A stretch of DNA of 35,658 nucleotides, taken from positions 1-35,658 of the forward strand of contig CAYYLO010000009.1 of the NCBI GenBank assembly GCA_964472675.1, read 5' to 3'. The position numbers and the translations under genes were made by a program. Every line of letters begins with the position of its first letter. Within the stretch, counting starts at the first letter, position 1. The stretch comes from 01-FULL-43-15b sp964472675 (GTDB lineage: Bacteria > Patescibacteriota > Microgenomatia > UBA8517 > UBA10165). The notes below the pieces were generated by a model. That model searched no databases and had not been told where the DNA came from. It saw only the letters and a program-made list of their open reading frames with translations. Shown here piece after piece: positions 16,310 through 25,185 of this stretch.

Positions 16310-17751
16310 AAAAAACTTATCTGTACTGGTTAGTATTAATGGCAGTCTTGGGCTTAGGGTTGGTGGTGCGTCTTTATAAAATAGACAACCCTGTTGCCGA
16401 CTGGCATTCCTGGCGACAAGCAGACACTGCCTCTGTAACCCGCAGATATATCCAAAACGGCATAGATCTTCTGCACCCACGGTATCACGACATTTCTAAT
16501 ATCGCCTCAGGTTTAGATAATCCGGATGGTTGGAGATTTGTAGAATTTCCAGTTTACAATGCGCTTCACACTATTTTATTCAATGCATACCCCGCTTTCG
16601 GAATCGACAAGTGGGGGAGACTGACTTCAGTTCTGTGTGCCCTGGTTTCTACATTTTTTATTTTCTTGTTGGGACGAAGGATTTGGGGTCCGAAAGAGGG
16701 AATTTTGGCTGCGTTTTTCTTTGCGGTACTGCCTTTCAACATTTATTTTTCGCGGGTGATTTTGCCAGAGCCCATGGCAGTTATGTTTATAACTATTTCT
16801 ATTTGGGCGTTTGCCCGCTATGTTCATACTGAAAAGTTTTGGGATGTTATTGTTTCCGGCACAGCTTTATCGCTGGCAGTTTTGGTAAAACCTTACATAA
16901 TTTTTTACGGTTTGCCTATTCTTTACTTGGCCTGGGCAAAATTTGGAGTTAAAAAGCTAATTGGAAATCCTAGCCTTTGGGTTTTTCTTTGTTTGGCTGC
17001 CACACCATTTTTCCTTTGGCGCGCCTGGATGTGGCGCGAAAATTATCTTGTTGGCATCCCCCATTGGGCCTGGGCCTTTAACGGAGACAATATACGCTTC
17101 CGCCCCGCCTTTTGGTGGTGGATTGTTGAAGAAAGATTGGGACGAATGATTTTGGGGGTGTGGGGAGTATTACCATTTATCGTTGGACTGTTGGTAAAAC
17201 CTCAAGGAAAATACCCGTACTTTTTACATATTCTGGTTGGCAGTCAGTTGATTTACGCTTCTGTTGTCGCCACTGCCTCGGTAAGACATGACTATTATCA
17301 AACGCTAGTTATTCCAGCAGTAAGTCTTGCGTTGGGAGTTGGAACTTATACTTTGTGGACGAGTCACGAGTTTTCCAAACAAATCGTGCGCTTAGTGACT
17401 GCAGGCAGTATTGCGGCAGGTCTCTTTTTTTCTTTTTACCAAATTAAAGAAAACTACAAAATCAATCACCCCGAGATAATAACTGCAGGTAATGCCGCAG
17501 ACAAATTGCTTCCCCAAAACGCTGTTGTTATTGCACCGTACAACGGCGACACTGCATTTTTGTACCAAACAAAACGGCGCGGTTTCCCCTTTATTACTTA
17601 CCCTTTGGCAGAAATGGTCAACAATTTAGGAGCGCAGTATTACGTATCTGTAAATTATGATTCCCAGACAAAACAGGCAATGAATGAATATAAAGTTATG
17701 GAGCAAACGGATAAGTATGTCATCATCAACCTGACGAGCAAAAAACAATGA
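16306..17751 (+). CDS. GT39-like membrane glycosyltransferase
   Basis: 481 aa from TTG 16306. The first loop reads PVADWHSWRQADTASVTRRY (residues about 26-45), a well-known signature of GT39-type membrane proteins in which the acidic residue of the WHxWRQAD block is probably catalytic. About ten helices follow, and a short C-terminal soluble domain ends MEQTDKYVIINLTSKKQ. TTG is preferred because AAGGA (16291-16295) precedes it by about 10 nt, it forms a TTGA overlap with the upstream stop, and MKKTYLYWLVLMAVLG is a natural membrane start. A longer frame back to 16237 would overlap the neighbouring gene heavily. Confidence 0.78.
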   Translation: MKKTYLYWLVLMAVLGLGLVVRLYKIDNPVADWHSWRQADTASVTRRYIQNGIDLLHPRYHDISNIASGLDNPDGWRFVEFPVYNALHTILFNAYPAFGIDKWGRLTSVLCALVSTFFIFLLGRRIWGPKEGILAAFFFAVLPFNIYFSRVILPEPMAVMFITISIWAFARYVHTEKFWDVIVSGTALSLAVLVKPYIIFYGLPILYLAWAKFGVKKLIGNPSLWVFLCLAATPFFLWRAWMWRENYLVGIPHWAWAFNGDNIRFRPAFWWWIVEERLGRMILGVWGVLPFIVGLLVKPQGKYPYFLHILVGSQLIYASVVATASVRHDYYQTLVIPAVSLALGVGTYTLWTSHEFSKQIVRLVTAGSIAAGLFFSFYQIKENYKINHPEIITAGNAADKLLPQNAVVIAPYNGDTAFLYQTKRRGFPFITYPLAEMVNNLGAQYYVSVNYDSQTKQAMNEYKVMEQTDKYVIINLTSKKQ

Positions 17752-18944
17752 GAGTTTTGATGTTAACCCCCTATCTTCCGTATCCCCCGTCCTCAGGGGG
17801 GCAAATTAGGTCTTATAATTTAATAAAACAACTTTCAAAAAAGCACGACATAACGCTTTATTCGCTAATCAAACACGATGAGGAAAGAAGATATATTGGG
17901 GAGTTGGAAAAGTACTGCACGCAAGTGAAAGTATTTAAACGCCCGACAAAACCCTGGACGCTGGCAAATATTTTAAAAACCGGGATGGGGCCTTATCCAT
18001 TTTTGATGATCCGCAATTTTTCTCCGGCAGAAAAAAGCGATCTTGCCGATGTTTTGAAAAATGAAAAGTTTGACATAATTCACGCTGAAACTTTTTACGT
18101 CAGTTTGCATATCCCGCAAACAGATATCCCTATCGTCTTGGTAGACCAAACAATAGAATACGAGGTTTATCAGCATTTTGTAGAGAATTTTAAATGGAAG
18201 TTGTTGCGACCATTGTTAATGATCGATGTTTTAAAAATAAAACTTTGGGAGACGCGGTACTGGAAGAAAGCCGCGCGGGTTATTGCTTTATCAGAACGTG
18301 ACGCCAATTCGATGAAAAAATTAGTGCCCTCATTAAACGTAGCGGTGGTTCCAAATGGGGTGGGAGAAGACTTGATGGAAAATGTTCCGCTCCACTTTTG
18401 CCAAAAAATAATTTTTGTTGGCAATTATGCCTGGCTGCAGAATGTCGAAGCGGTTAACATTTTAGTACGCGAAATATTTCCAAGGGTAAAAAAGTATGTT
18501 TCGGATGCCAAGTTGATTATTGTTGGCCAAAATACCGATAAAATTCCTTCTATTAATGATAAAGATGCAGAAGTGGTTGACTTAAAAATTGAAGATATCG
18601 GCGGAATCCAAAAAGCGTACCACGAGGGTGGGATTATGGTTGCGCCATTATATGGTCCATCGGGTGCGCGGTTAAAAATTGTTGGCGCAATGGCGGCAAA
18701 GTTGCCAGTTGTAACAACTTCAATCGGCATTCTGGGGATTGATGCAGAGGACGGCGAGCATGTGCTTTTGGCTGATACATACGATGAGATTGCGCAAAAA
18801 GCCGTAAAATTATTAACCGATAAAAAGCTCTATAAAAAAATTGCTTTAAGCGCGCGTTATTTGGTGGAAGATAAATATACCTACGAGACTATTGCAGAAA
18901 AGTTAGACTATGTATACAAGGAGGCAGCCGGTGGCAAAAGTTGA
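17748..18944 (+). CDS. Family 4 glycosyltransferase with altered E-x7-E motif
   Basis: 398 aa. LTPYLPYPPSSGGQIRSYNL is the N-terminal signature of the Glyco_trans_4_4 (EpsH1/PEP-CTERM-associated sugar transferase) group, and HAETFYVSL and VVPNGV are also typical. In the C-terminal domain the usual G-x-R-x-K-x-x-E-A-M-A block reads GARLKIVGAMAAKLPVV, so the Glu that contacts the donor nucleotide is Gly313 (codon GGC). Either the donor is bound differently, the enzyme is impaired, or this subgroup tolerates the change. It is cytoplasmic, starts with an ATGA overlap and ends 14 nt inside the next gene. Confidence 0.82.
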   Translation: MRVLMLTPYLPYPPSSGGQIRSYNLIKQLSKKHDITLYSLIKHDEERRYIGELEKYCTQVKVFKRPTKPWTLANILKTGMGPYPFLMIRNFSPAEKSDLADVLKNEKFDIIHAETFYVSLHIPQTDIPIVLVDQTIEYEVYQHFVENFKWKLLRPLLMIDVLKIKLWETRYWKKAARVIALSERDANSMKKLVPSLNVAVVPNGVGEDLMENVPLHFCQKIIFVGNYAWLQNVEAVNILVREIFPRVKKYVSDAKLIIVGQNTDKIPSINDKDAEVVDLKIEDIGGIQKAYHEGGIMVAPLYGPSGARLKIVGAMAAKLPVVTTSIGILGIDAEDGEHVLLADTYDEIAQKAVKLLTDKKLYKKIALSARYLVEDKYTYETIAEKLDYVYKEAAGGKS

Positions 18945-19857
18945 TTTAAGCATTATTATTCTGGTTTACAACGCAAAAGAGTATTTAGAGGGGTGCATAG
19001 AGTCAATTAAACGTTCAGATCTGGGCAAAATTACATGGGAGATTGTTTTGGTAGACAACCTTTCAGCCGACGGTTCACGCGAGTGGATAAGTAATCTTGC
19101 TCATAAAAACAAACATATAACGGCCGTACTAAATTTGTCCAATTTAGGATTCTCAAAAGGAAACAATACGGGTGTAAAAATTGCTTCAGGAAAATATGTG
19201 CTTTTTCTAAATCCAGACACTGTTTTGCCCAGTAACGTATTACAAAAAGTTTTCGATTACATGGAAGGTCATCCAGATGTTGGAATAGCAACTCCCGGAC
19301 TGGTTTTGCAAACAGGCGAGTTGGACAGTGTGTCGCACAGGGGCTATCCAACACCATGGAATGCTTTTTCTCATTTTATCGGGCTGAGGTCGCTTTTTCC
19401 CAAAAGTAAACTTTTCGCGGGTTATACAATGGGTTGGCTAATAGATAATCAGGAACCTCACGAAGTGGAAGCAATAAGTGGCGCTTTCTTTTTTGTAAGA
19501 AGAGAAGTAGGCGAGCAAACCGGATGGTGGGATGAAGATTATTTTATGTACGGGGAAGATATTGATTTTTCATATAGGATAAAAAAAGCAGGCTGGAAAG
19601 TTATGTTCCTGCCTGGCCTCAAGGTTTTGCACTATGGCGGTGTGTCGGCAGGGATTAGAAAACACATCCGTAGTGTAAGCAATGCCTCGCCAGAGACCAG
19701 ATTAAGATCTGCCAAAGCTTCTATTTGTGCAATGCGGATTTTTTTTGAAAAACACTATAAAAAGAGATACTCCCTTCCGATGCGCCTGATAACGGGAATA
19801 GGTATATTTCTACTTGAACAGTTGCGCCTTGTGCAAATCAGAATAGGAGTTTATTAA
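18931..19857 (+). CDS. Family 2 glycosyltransferase (rhamnosyltransferase-like)
   Basis: 308 aa from GTG 18931, chosen because AAGGAGG (18918-18924) lies 6 nt upstream. Motifs in order: LSIIILVYNAKEYLEGCIES, LVDNLSADGS, NLGFSKGNNTGV, LFLNPDT (DxD variant), EAISGAFFFVRREV and YFMYGEDIDFSYR (catalytic ED). This is the same series as the gene at 14098, so the two are paralogues acting on successive residues or different acceptors. A hydrophobic segment near the C-terminus (LITGIGIFLLEQLRLV) may give membrane association. Confidence 0.85.
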   Translation: MAKVDLSIIILVYNAKEYLEGCIESIKRSDLGKITWEIVLVDNLSADGSREWISNLAHKNKHITAVLNLSNLGFSKGNNTGVKIASGKYVLFLNPDTVLPSNVLQKVFDYMEGHPDVGIATPGLVLQTGELDSVSHRGYPTPWNAFSHFIGLRSLFPKSKLFAGYTMGWLIDNQEPHEVEAISGAFFFVRREVGEQTGWWDEDYFMYGEDIDFSYRIKKAGWKVMFLPGLKVLHYGGVSAGIRKHIRSVSNASPETRLRSAKASICAMRIFFEKHYKKRYSLPMRLITGIGIFLLEQLRLVQIRIGVY

Positions 19858-19859
19858 AA

Positions 19860-20945
19860 ATGAGCAGAATTGGCATTGACTGCCGGTTGTGGGGAATAGG
19901 GCATACTGGTATTGGCCGGTATACCGAAGGATTAGTTGAAAACCTGCAAAAAATTGACCGCGAAAACGAATATGTTTTGTTTTGCCGCAAAAAAGATTTT
20001 GAGAGAATCAATGTCCCGGGCTGGAAAAAAACCATTGCCGATATACCCCACTATTCTTTTTTAGAACAAACAAAACTGGTCCAGATATTTTTGAGAGAAA
20101 ATTTAGACCTTTTACACACTCCTCATTTTAACGTTCCGATTTTGTATCCTAAGCCCTATTTAATTACTATCCACGACATTTTATGGCACAAATCTTATGG
20201 AACCAATGTGACAAATCTTTCTGCACCTTTGTATTGGGGTAAGTATGCTGCGTATCGGGTAGCAGTAAAATTTGCCGTTGCCAAAGCAAGAAGAATTGTT
20301 GTTCCCAGTCATGCCGTGGAAAAAGACGTGGTCGACTTTTTTCCAAAGACAAAAGGGAAAATAAGTGTAACTTATGAGGGTGTAAGTGCGCTACCTCAAG
20401 GTGAAACAGCCAAAAACAAAACATCATACCTTCTATATGTGGGGAACCTGTATCCTCACAAAAATGTTGGGAATTTGGTGCGGGCTTTTAAAAGTTTGAC
20501 CGATTTGGAATTGATTATTGTTTGTGGCAGGAGTGTTTTTCAGGAAAAGTTTAACCAGTTTTTGAAAAGTCAAAAGGTGAGTGGAGTGAAACTTTTGTAC
20601 ACGGTTACTGATTCAGAACTTGCCACCTTGTATAAAAACGCCCGGGCGTTTGTATTTCCAACATTATCGGAAGGATTTGGTTTGCCGGGTCTCGAGGCAA
20701 TGAGCGTTGACTGCCCGGTTGTTTGTTCAGACATTCCTGTCCTTAGAGAAGTTTATGGTGATGCCGCCTTGTACTTTAACCCGCAGAGTGTGCAGGACAT
20801 AGCAGACAAAATAGAAAAGATTCTTGAAAATAAAAAGCTGCGGACCACCTTGGTGGAAGAAGGGCAGAGGCAGGTAAAGAAGTACTCCTGGCGAAAAATG
20901 GCGGAGGAAACTCTTGATGTTTACAAAGAGGTGTTGGCCCGATGA
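19860..20945 (+). CDS. Family 4 glycosyltransferase
   Basis: 361 aa. MSRIGIDCRLWGIGHTGIGRY, given as MSRIGIDCRLWG then IGHTGIGRY, is the N-terminal loop of the WbaZ/mannosyltransferase-like subgroup. ITIHDILWHKSYG, IVVPSHAVEKDV, LLYVGNLYPHKNV and the E-x7-E motif EGFGLPGLE (E271, E279) follow in the expected order. AGGAG (19845-19849) lies 10 nt before the ATG. It ends with an ATGA overlap. Its closest relatives in the window are the genes at 10674 and 11808, suggesting expansion by duplication. Confidence 0.85.
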   Translation: MSRIGIDCRLWGIGHTGIGRYTEGLVENLQKIDRENEYVLFCRKKDFERINVPGWKKTIADIPHYSFLEQTKLVQIFLRENLDLLHTPHFNVPILYPKPYLITIHDILWHKSYGTNVTNLSAPLYWGKYAAYRVAVKFAVAKARRIVVPSHAVEKDVVDFFPKTKGKISVTYEGVSALPQGETAKNKTSYLLYVGNLYPHKNVGNLVRAFKSLTDLELIIVCGRSVFQEKFNQFLKSQKVSGVKLLYTVTDSELATLYKNARAFVFPTLSEGFGLPGLEAMSVDCPVVCSDIPVLREVYGDAALYFNPQSVQDIADKIEKILENKKLRTTLVEEGQRQVKKYSWRKMAEETLDVYKEVLAR

Positions 20946-22039
20946 AAGTTGCTTTAGTTTACGATAGGGTAAACAAATGGGGTGGGGCAGAGCGGGTACT
21001 TTTATCGCTTCACAAACTTTTTCCTGAAGCTCCGCTTTTTACTTCTGTATATAATCCGGAAACTGCCGGATGGGCAAAAGTCTTTACTCGTGTTATCCCC
21101 TCTTTTTTGCAGAAATTTCCTTACGCTTCCGTGCGCCATGATTTTTATGCACCACTCATGCCATTGGCTTTTGAGTCTTTTGATTTTTCCGGTTACGACC
21201 TGGTAATTTCAGTAACTTCCGAAGCCGCTAAGGGTATTATTACCAAGCCAGGAACAGTGCATATCTCTTATTGCCTTACCCCTACCCGTTATTTGTGGAG
21301 CGGATACGAGGAATATATAGACACTCCCCTGCGCCGCAAAGTACTTGCTCCAGTGGTGGGATATTTGCAGCGGTGGGATCAAGTTGCTGCCCAAAGACCT
21401 GATGTTTTGATTGCGATATCTAAAACTGTGCAACAACGCATTGAAAAATATTACGGCCGAGAGTCTGTTGTCATATATCCCCCTGTCACTCTGGCTTGTC
21501 CAGAGTCAGCAGATTCTGGACGCGCTGTGCTTGCCAGAATGACAAATGACCATCAATATTATTTAGTAGTATCAAGATTAGTGCCATACAAAAAGGTGGA
21601 CTTAGTCGTACAGGCTTTTAACGTAAACGGCAAGCCGCTGATAATAGTGGGAACTGGAAGTGAAGAAAAACGTTTACGGTTGATGGCTAAAGGGAACATA
21701 AAATTTACAGGATTTATAAGTGATACTGATTTGAGCCAATACTATAAAAACTGCAAAGCTTTAATTTTCCCCCAGGAAGAAGACTTTGGCATAGTTTCCG
21801 TAGAGGCTCAATCGTTCGGCAAACCTGTTATCGCACACAAAAGTGGTGGTGTAGTAGAGACCGTGACCGGCAAAACAGGCATGTTTTTTGAAAGACAAAC
21901 AGCAGGCGACTTGCTGGATGCAATACAGGGATTTGAAGTCCGTCGTTTTGCTGAGAAAGACTGTATAAATAATGCAAAAAGGTTTAGTGAGGAGAAATTT
22001 TTGGAAAGTTTTGCTAAAATGGTAGATACTCTGGTGTGA
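20942..22039 (+). CDS. Family 4 glycosyltransferase (WbaZ-like)
   Basis: 365 aa. MKVALVYDRVNKWGGAERVL contains the Gly-Gly-Ala-Glu loop of GT4 enzymes. ISYCLTPTRYLWSGYEEYI and VIAISKTVQQRIEKYYGRE are strongly typical of WbaZ-type mannosyl/rhamnosyl transferases, as is VVSRLVPYKKVDL. The E-x7-E motif is EDFGIVSVE (E280, E288), followed by AQSFGKPVIA. Its TGA overlaps the GTG of the initiating transferase, so the two should be made together; this enzyme may add the second sugar, a common arrangement. Confidence 0.86.
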   Translation: MKVALVYDRVNKWGGAERVLLSLHKLFPEAPLFTSVYNPETAGWAKVFTRVIPSFLQKFPYASVRHDFYAPLMPLAFESFDFSGYDLVISVTSEAAKGIITKPGTVHISYCLTPTRYLWSGYEEYIDTPLRRKVLAPVVGYLQRWDQVAAQRPDVLIAISKTVQQRIEKYYGRESVVIYPPVTLACPESADSGRAVLARMTNDHQYYLVVSRLVPYKKVDLVVQAFNVNGKPLIIVGTGSEEKRLRLMAKGNIKFTGFISDTDLSQYYKNCKALIFPQEEDFGIVSVEAQSFGKPVIAHKSGGVVETVTGKTGMFFERQTAGDLLDAIQGFEVRRFAEKDCINNAKRFSEEKFLESFAKMVDTLV

Positions 22040-22686
22040 TAAGTATGAGTTATGAACCTGTTAAGCGATTAATAGACATTCTCTCTGCGGTTGTGCTTCT
22101 TGTAGTTTTTTCTCCTGTCATGCTTGCAACTGGAATAGCTATTAAGCTTACATCCGCAGGGCCGGTTTTTGCGGATACTCCAAAGCGTGTTGGCAAGAAC
22201 GGAAAGCTTTTCCGTTTATATAAATTCCGCTCGATGATTGTGAATGCGTACGAACTTTTACGGACTGACCCGAAGTTCAAAAAGGCATACGAAGAGCAAC
22301 AAAAAGGAGGAAATTACAAAATTAAAAATGACCCGCGAATAACGCCAATTGGAAAAATTATTAGAAAATATTCAATTGACGAAATGCCTCAGCTTATTAA
22401 CGTTTTAAAAGGAGAGATGAGTTTGGTGGGCCCGCGGCCATATTATCCTGAAGAGCTGAAAATTCAAGAACATAAGTATCCAGAAACCAAGCAATTGATT
22501 CGCGAAACACTGTCAGTTAAGCCGGGAGTAACTGGCTATTGGCAAGTATCGGGGCGGTCAGATGTGCCGTTTGACAAAAGAATTGCGATAGACGCAACTT
22601 ACGTTAGGAACCTGTCATTTTTTCTTGATCTGGAAATTATTTTTCGTACCCCCTGGGCAATGATTTCCGGCAAAGGCGCTGTGTAG
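22036..22686 (+). CDS. Initiating polyprenyl-phosphate sugar-1-phosphate transferase
   Basis: 216 aa, Bacterial sugar transferase family (monotopic PHPT, like the catalytic domain of WbaP or PglC). One N-terminal re-entrant/membrane helix spans residues about 12-37. The family motifs follow: KFRSM (63-67), the catalytic DE pair in SIDEMPQLINVLKGEMSL (115-116), VGPRP (131-135) and KPGVTGYWQVSGRS (162-175). It moves a sugar-1-phosphate from an NDP-sugar to undecaprenyl phosphate, the first committed step of glycan assembly. The start is GTG 22036 (GTGA overlap) or ATG 22045; neither has a clear ribosome binding site. The WbaP-type four-helix N-terminal extension is absent. Confidence 0.92.
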   Translation: MISMSYEPVKRLIDILSAVVLLVVFSPVMLATGIAIKLTSAGPVFADTPKRVGKNGKLFRLYKFRSMIVNAYELLRTDPKFKKAYEEQQKGGNYKIKNDPRITPIGKIIRKYSIDEMPQLINVLKGEMSLVGPRPYYPEELKIQEHKYPETKQLIRETLSVKPGVTGYWQVSGRSDVPFDKRIAIDATYVRNLSFFLDLEIIFRTPWAMISGKGAV

Positions 22687-22713
22687 ATTGCACCGCTGTT
22701 TTTGTGTTACACT
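22684..22713 (+). promoter_or_regulatory. Promoter of the DUF4012 gene
   Basis: TACACT (22708-22713) preceded by TGT makes an extended -10. The -35 is weak (TAGATT at 22684-22689, 18-nt spacer; or TTGCAC at 22688 with a short spacer). Transcription should start near 22720, five bases before the ATG. The 38 nt between genes therefore appear to hold a near-leaderless promoter. Confidence 0.4.
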
Positions 22714-22724
22714 TGAGAGAACGC

Positions 22725-24665
22725 ATGGCAAAAATAGAAGATATGCCTAAAATTGATTTTTCTGCTCCTTTGCCGCAACCTGCGCCTGTCTTGCCGTCTA
22801 GACGCTTTTTTAGCAAGAAGATAGCACTTCCAGTTCTTGGGGCAGTTGGATTACTGGCGCTTTTACTAATTTTCTTTCTTGTACTGCCTGTCCTGTCAAT
22901 CCGTGTTTCTGCGCAAAAGCTGGCTAGTTCCGCTCGCGAGTTGGAGACTGCTGCTTCTTCTCAAAATTTAACTCAGGCGCAAAATGCTCTTAATAAAACC
23001 AAAAAAGATCTTAATACTCTTGATGGCGATATCAACAGGCTTGTATGGGTGAAACTGATTCCGGGTTTGGGAAATTATTGGGCAGATGCGAAGCATTTAA
23101 CGGTTGGAGGTAAGGCTGGACTGGAAGCTGGCGACACAGTTATTCAAGCCATAGAACCTTACAGTGATATCCTGGGTTTGAATGGTGGCAAACAAGCAGA
23201 AGATGGGACAAAAACGGCAGAAGACAGAATTAACTTTATTGTTGGAACTATAGATGGGCTCATTCCTCAAATGGATACAATCTCCCAAAAAACTACTGTT
23301 GCCTCTTCGGAAATATCAAAAATTGACCCCAACAGGTATCCAGAGTATTTTCAAGGCAAACCAGTCCGTGCAACGGTGAAGAAGGCTATCGAGGCGGTCC
23401 AGAAAGCGCATGAGGTTTTAAGTGACGGCAAGCCATTTTTAGAGCAGCTGCCTTACATCTTGGGTACAAAAAATGAAAGAACGTACCTTATTTTGTGGCA
23501 GAACGACAAAGAACTTCGCCCCACAGGCGGTTTTATTACAGCCTATTCGATAGTTAAGGTAAATAAAGGTAAATTTGAGCCTGTGGTTTCAGATGACATT
23601 TATCAATTAGATAAGAAATTTAACAGTAAAATTCCGGCTCCGGAACCGATTAAAAAATATTTGCCGCTTGTGCCTTATTGGAACCTTCGCGATATGAATT
23701 TGTCGCCGGACTTCAAGACTTCAATGGACACTTTCTACCAAAATTATTCAACAATCAAAAATGCAACCCCAATTGATGGGATAATTTCTGTTGACACTTA
23801 CCCTTTGGTTGGACTTTTAAAAGTCATGGGGCAACTGGGAGTTTCTGGTTTTGGGAACTATTCAGCTGATAATGATTCGCGCTGCAACTGCCCTAACGTT
23901 ATTTATCAGTTGGAGTCTTATGCCGATGTTGCCGGACCGATTGTTTGGGATGATATCTCGGGCAAAATTGTCTATAAACCGCCTCATGCTGATAACCGCA
24001 AAGCCTTCCTTGGACCTTTGATGAATACTCTAGTTGCCAACGCGATGGGCCAGCCTAAAGATAAGTTGTCGGGACTTTTCCAGGTAGGTTGGGACTCGCT
24101 AACTCAAAAACACGTTCTCTTTTATATGCGCGATCCCCAGGTTCAAAAGGCCGTAGAATCGTTCAATGTCGCGGGACGCATTCAAGATACCACGGGGGAT
24201 TTTCTGGCTATAAACGACACTAATTTTGCGGGCGCAAAATCTAATTTGTATGTCCAAGAAAATGTGACTCTTAACGTGGAGCAAAGCAAAACCGGAAGTA
24301 CCAATTCGCTGACCATTAAGTATTCAAATCCGCAGAAGTACGATGGTTGGTTGAACGGGCCGTATCGGGATTGGATCAGGGTTTATGTTCCCGCAGGATC
24401 GGCTTTGGTTGACTCAACGGGTTCGGATGTGCCGGTAACTACTTCGCAGGATTTGGGGAAAACTGTTTTTGAAGGATTTTTTACGCTACGGCCGATGGGG
24501 GTAACGGAGTTGCATTTTAAGTACAAAACGCCTTTTGTGCAAAAGAAAGGCTACAAAGTTTTAATTCAAAAGCAACCTGGCACAGAAGGACATCAGTATG
24601 AAGTTAAGTTTGGCAAGCAAAAAGAATCTTTTACGCTCTCCTCAGATAAAGAACTCTCCTTCTAA
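22725..24665 (+). CDS. DUF4012 envelope protein
   Basis: 646 aa. A cytoplasmic proline-rich N-terminus (about 30 residues), a transmembrane helix at about 34-58, an extracellular helical region, then the DUF4012 domain with YLILWQNDKELRPTGGFITAYSIV, given as YLILWQNDKELRP then TGGFITAYSIV. The QN-x-x-E-x-R-x-T-G-G-F-I block is diagnostic of that family. DUF4012 proteins are abundant in Microgenomates, Chloroflexi and actinobacteria next to polysaccharide genes, and they share distant resemblance to LytR-CpsA-Psr-associated regions. A role in attaching or organising the glycan on the wall is plausible but unproven. ATG 22725 is chosen over an in-frame GTG 22704 because it matches the promoter. 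No CDS overlaps it. Confidence 0.88.
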   Translation: MAKIEDMPKIDFSAPLPQPAPVLPSRRFFSKKIALPVLGAVGLLALLLIFFLVLPVLSIRVSAQKLASSARELETAASSQNLTQAQNALNKTKKDLNTLDGDINRLVWVKLIPGLGNYWADAKHLTVGGKAGLEAGDTVIQAIEPYSDILGLNGGKQAEDGTKTAEDRINFIVGTIDGLIPQMDTISQKTTVASSEISKIDPNRYPEYFQGKPVRATVKKAIEAVQKAHEVLSDGKPFLEQLPYILGTKNERTYLILWQNDKELRPTGGFITAYSIVKVNKGKFEPVVSDDIYQLDKKFNSKIPAPEPIKKYLPLVPYWNLRDMNLSPDFKTSMDTFYQNYSTIKNATPIDGIISVDTYPLVGLLKVMGQLGVSGFGNYSADNDSRCNCPNVIYQLESYADVAGPIVWDDISGKIVYKPPHADNRKAFLGPLMNTLVANAMGQPKDKLSGLFQVGWDSLTQKHVLFYMRDPQVQKAVESFNVAGRIQDTTGDFLAINDTNFAGAKSNLYVQENVTLNVEQSKTGSTNSLTIKYSNPQKYDGWLNGPYRDWIRVYVPAGSALVDSTGSDVPVTTSQDLGKTVFEGFFTLRPMGVTELHFKYKTPFVQKKGYKVLIQKQPGTEGHQYEVKFGKQKESFTLSSDKELSF

Positions 24666-24670
24666 AGAAA

Positions 24671-24726
24671 GAAAAAGGCCGGGGTCCTACAAAACGCTTG
24701 TGTGTATCACGTCGAGAACCCCAGCC
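24671..24726 (-). terminator. Intrinsic terminator of the minus-strand orphan gene
   Basis: On the minus strand GGCTGGGG (24726-24719) pairs with CCCCGGCC (24684-24677), including one U-G wobble, and is followed by TTTTTC. The plus-strand RNA forms the same stem with one mismatch and has no T-run directly after it, so it terminates mainly minus-strand transcripts and may weakly serve the DUF4012 gene. Confidence 0.65.
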
Positions 24727-24754
24727 TGCGGAGGACACTTCCTTTTTTTGCGGC

Positions 24755-25132
24755 TTAGTCGCGTGTGAGGTAGATATGTGTCGAGTATATCCCGACCACA
24801 CGGAAATGTGATCCCCGATCCAGCTCGGTGGGGTTTTGGAAATAGGGCAGGAAGACGACTCCTGCACCTCCTCTACCCACGCCGGTCACAAGCTTGCCGT
24901 TAGACAGCTGCAGCTCGTAGAGACCGCAGCCTGAGTCCGCACCTTCGCCGGCCTCTTTTGCGGGCACATATCGTGCCGACAAGAAGACGACTATGTCTCC
25001 CTCGCGCACGTTGGCTGTTGTCAGCCGCGGAGGGTAAACAGGATCGCAGGGTCCTGGTTTGTGTTGTGGTGGGAACCAGAGAACCCAAAAAAACGTTGCC
25101 GAAATCATCAGAAACATACATAGACGCCACAT
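24755..25132 (-). CDS. Orphan secreted or membrane-anchored protein, GC-rich
   Basis: 125 aa. It starts MWRLCMFLMISATFFWVLWFP, an obvious signal/anchor segment, then a cysteine-containing stretch (GPCDPVYPP) and a compact region with beta-strand character: REGDIVVFLSARYVP, GCGLYELQLSNGKLV and FRVVGIYSTHIYLTRD. I recognise no family. Support for a real gene is strong: a near-consensus promoter (25181-25209), AGAAGGG 8 nt before ATG 25132 (an in-frame GTG at 25141 is too close to it), and a terminator at 24677. Its codons are richer in G and C than the neighbours, and it runs against the surrounding genes, so recent acquisition is likely. Confidence 0.7.
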   Translation of the reverse strand: MWRLCMFLMISATFFWVLWFPPQHKPGPCDPVYPPRLTTANVREGDIVVFLSARYVPAKEAGEGADSGCGLYELQLSNGKLVTGVGRGGAGVVFLPYFQNPTELDRGSHFRVVGIYSTHIYLTRD

Positions 25133-25156
25133 AACGGCCACCCTTCTTAGTTTGTC

Positions 25157-25185
25157 TTGGTGCGAAACTGCTTAAGGCGTATTAT
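25157..25185 (+). promoter_or_regulatory. Promoter of recO, overlapping a divergent promoter
   Basis: TTGGTG (25157-25162), a 17-nt spacer, then TATTAT (25180-25185). Its -10 occupies the same bases as the -10 of the minus-strand promoter, so the two should compete for polymerase. The leader would be about 45 nt and contains the recO ribosome binding site. Confidence 0.45.
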
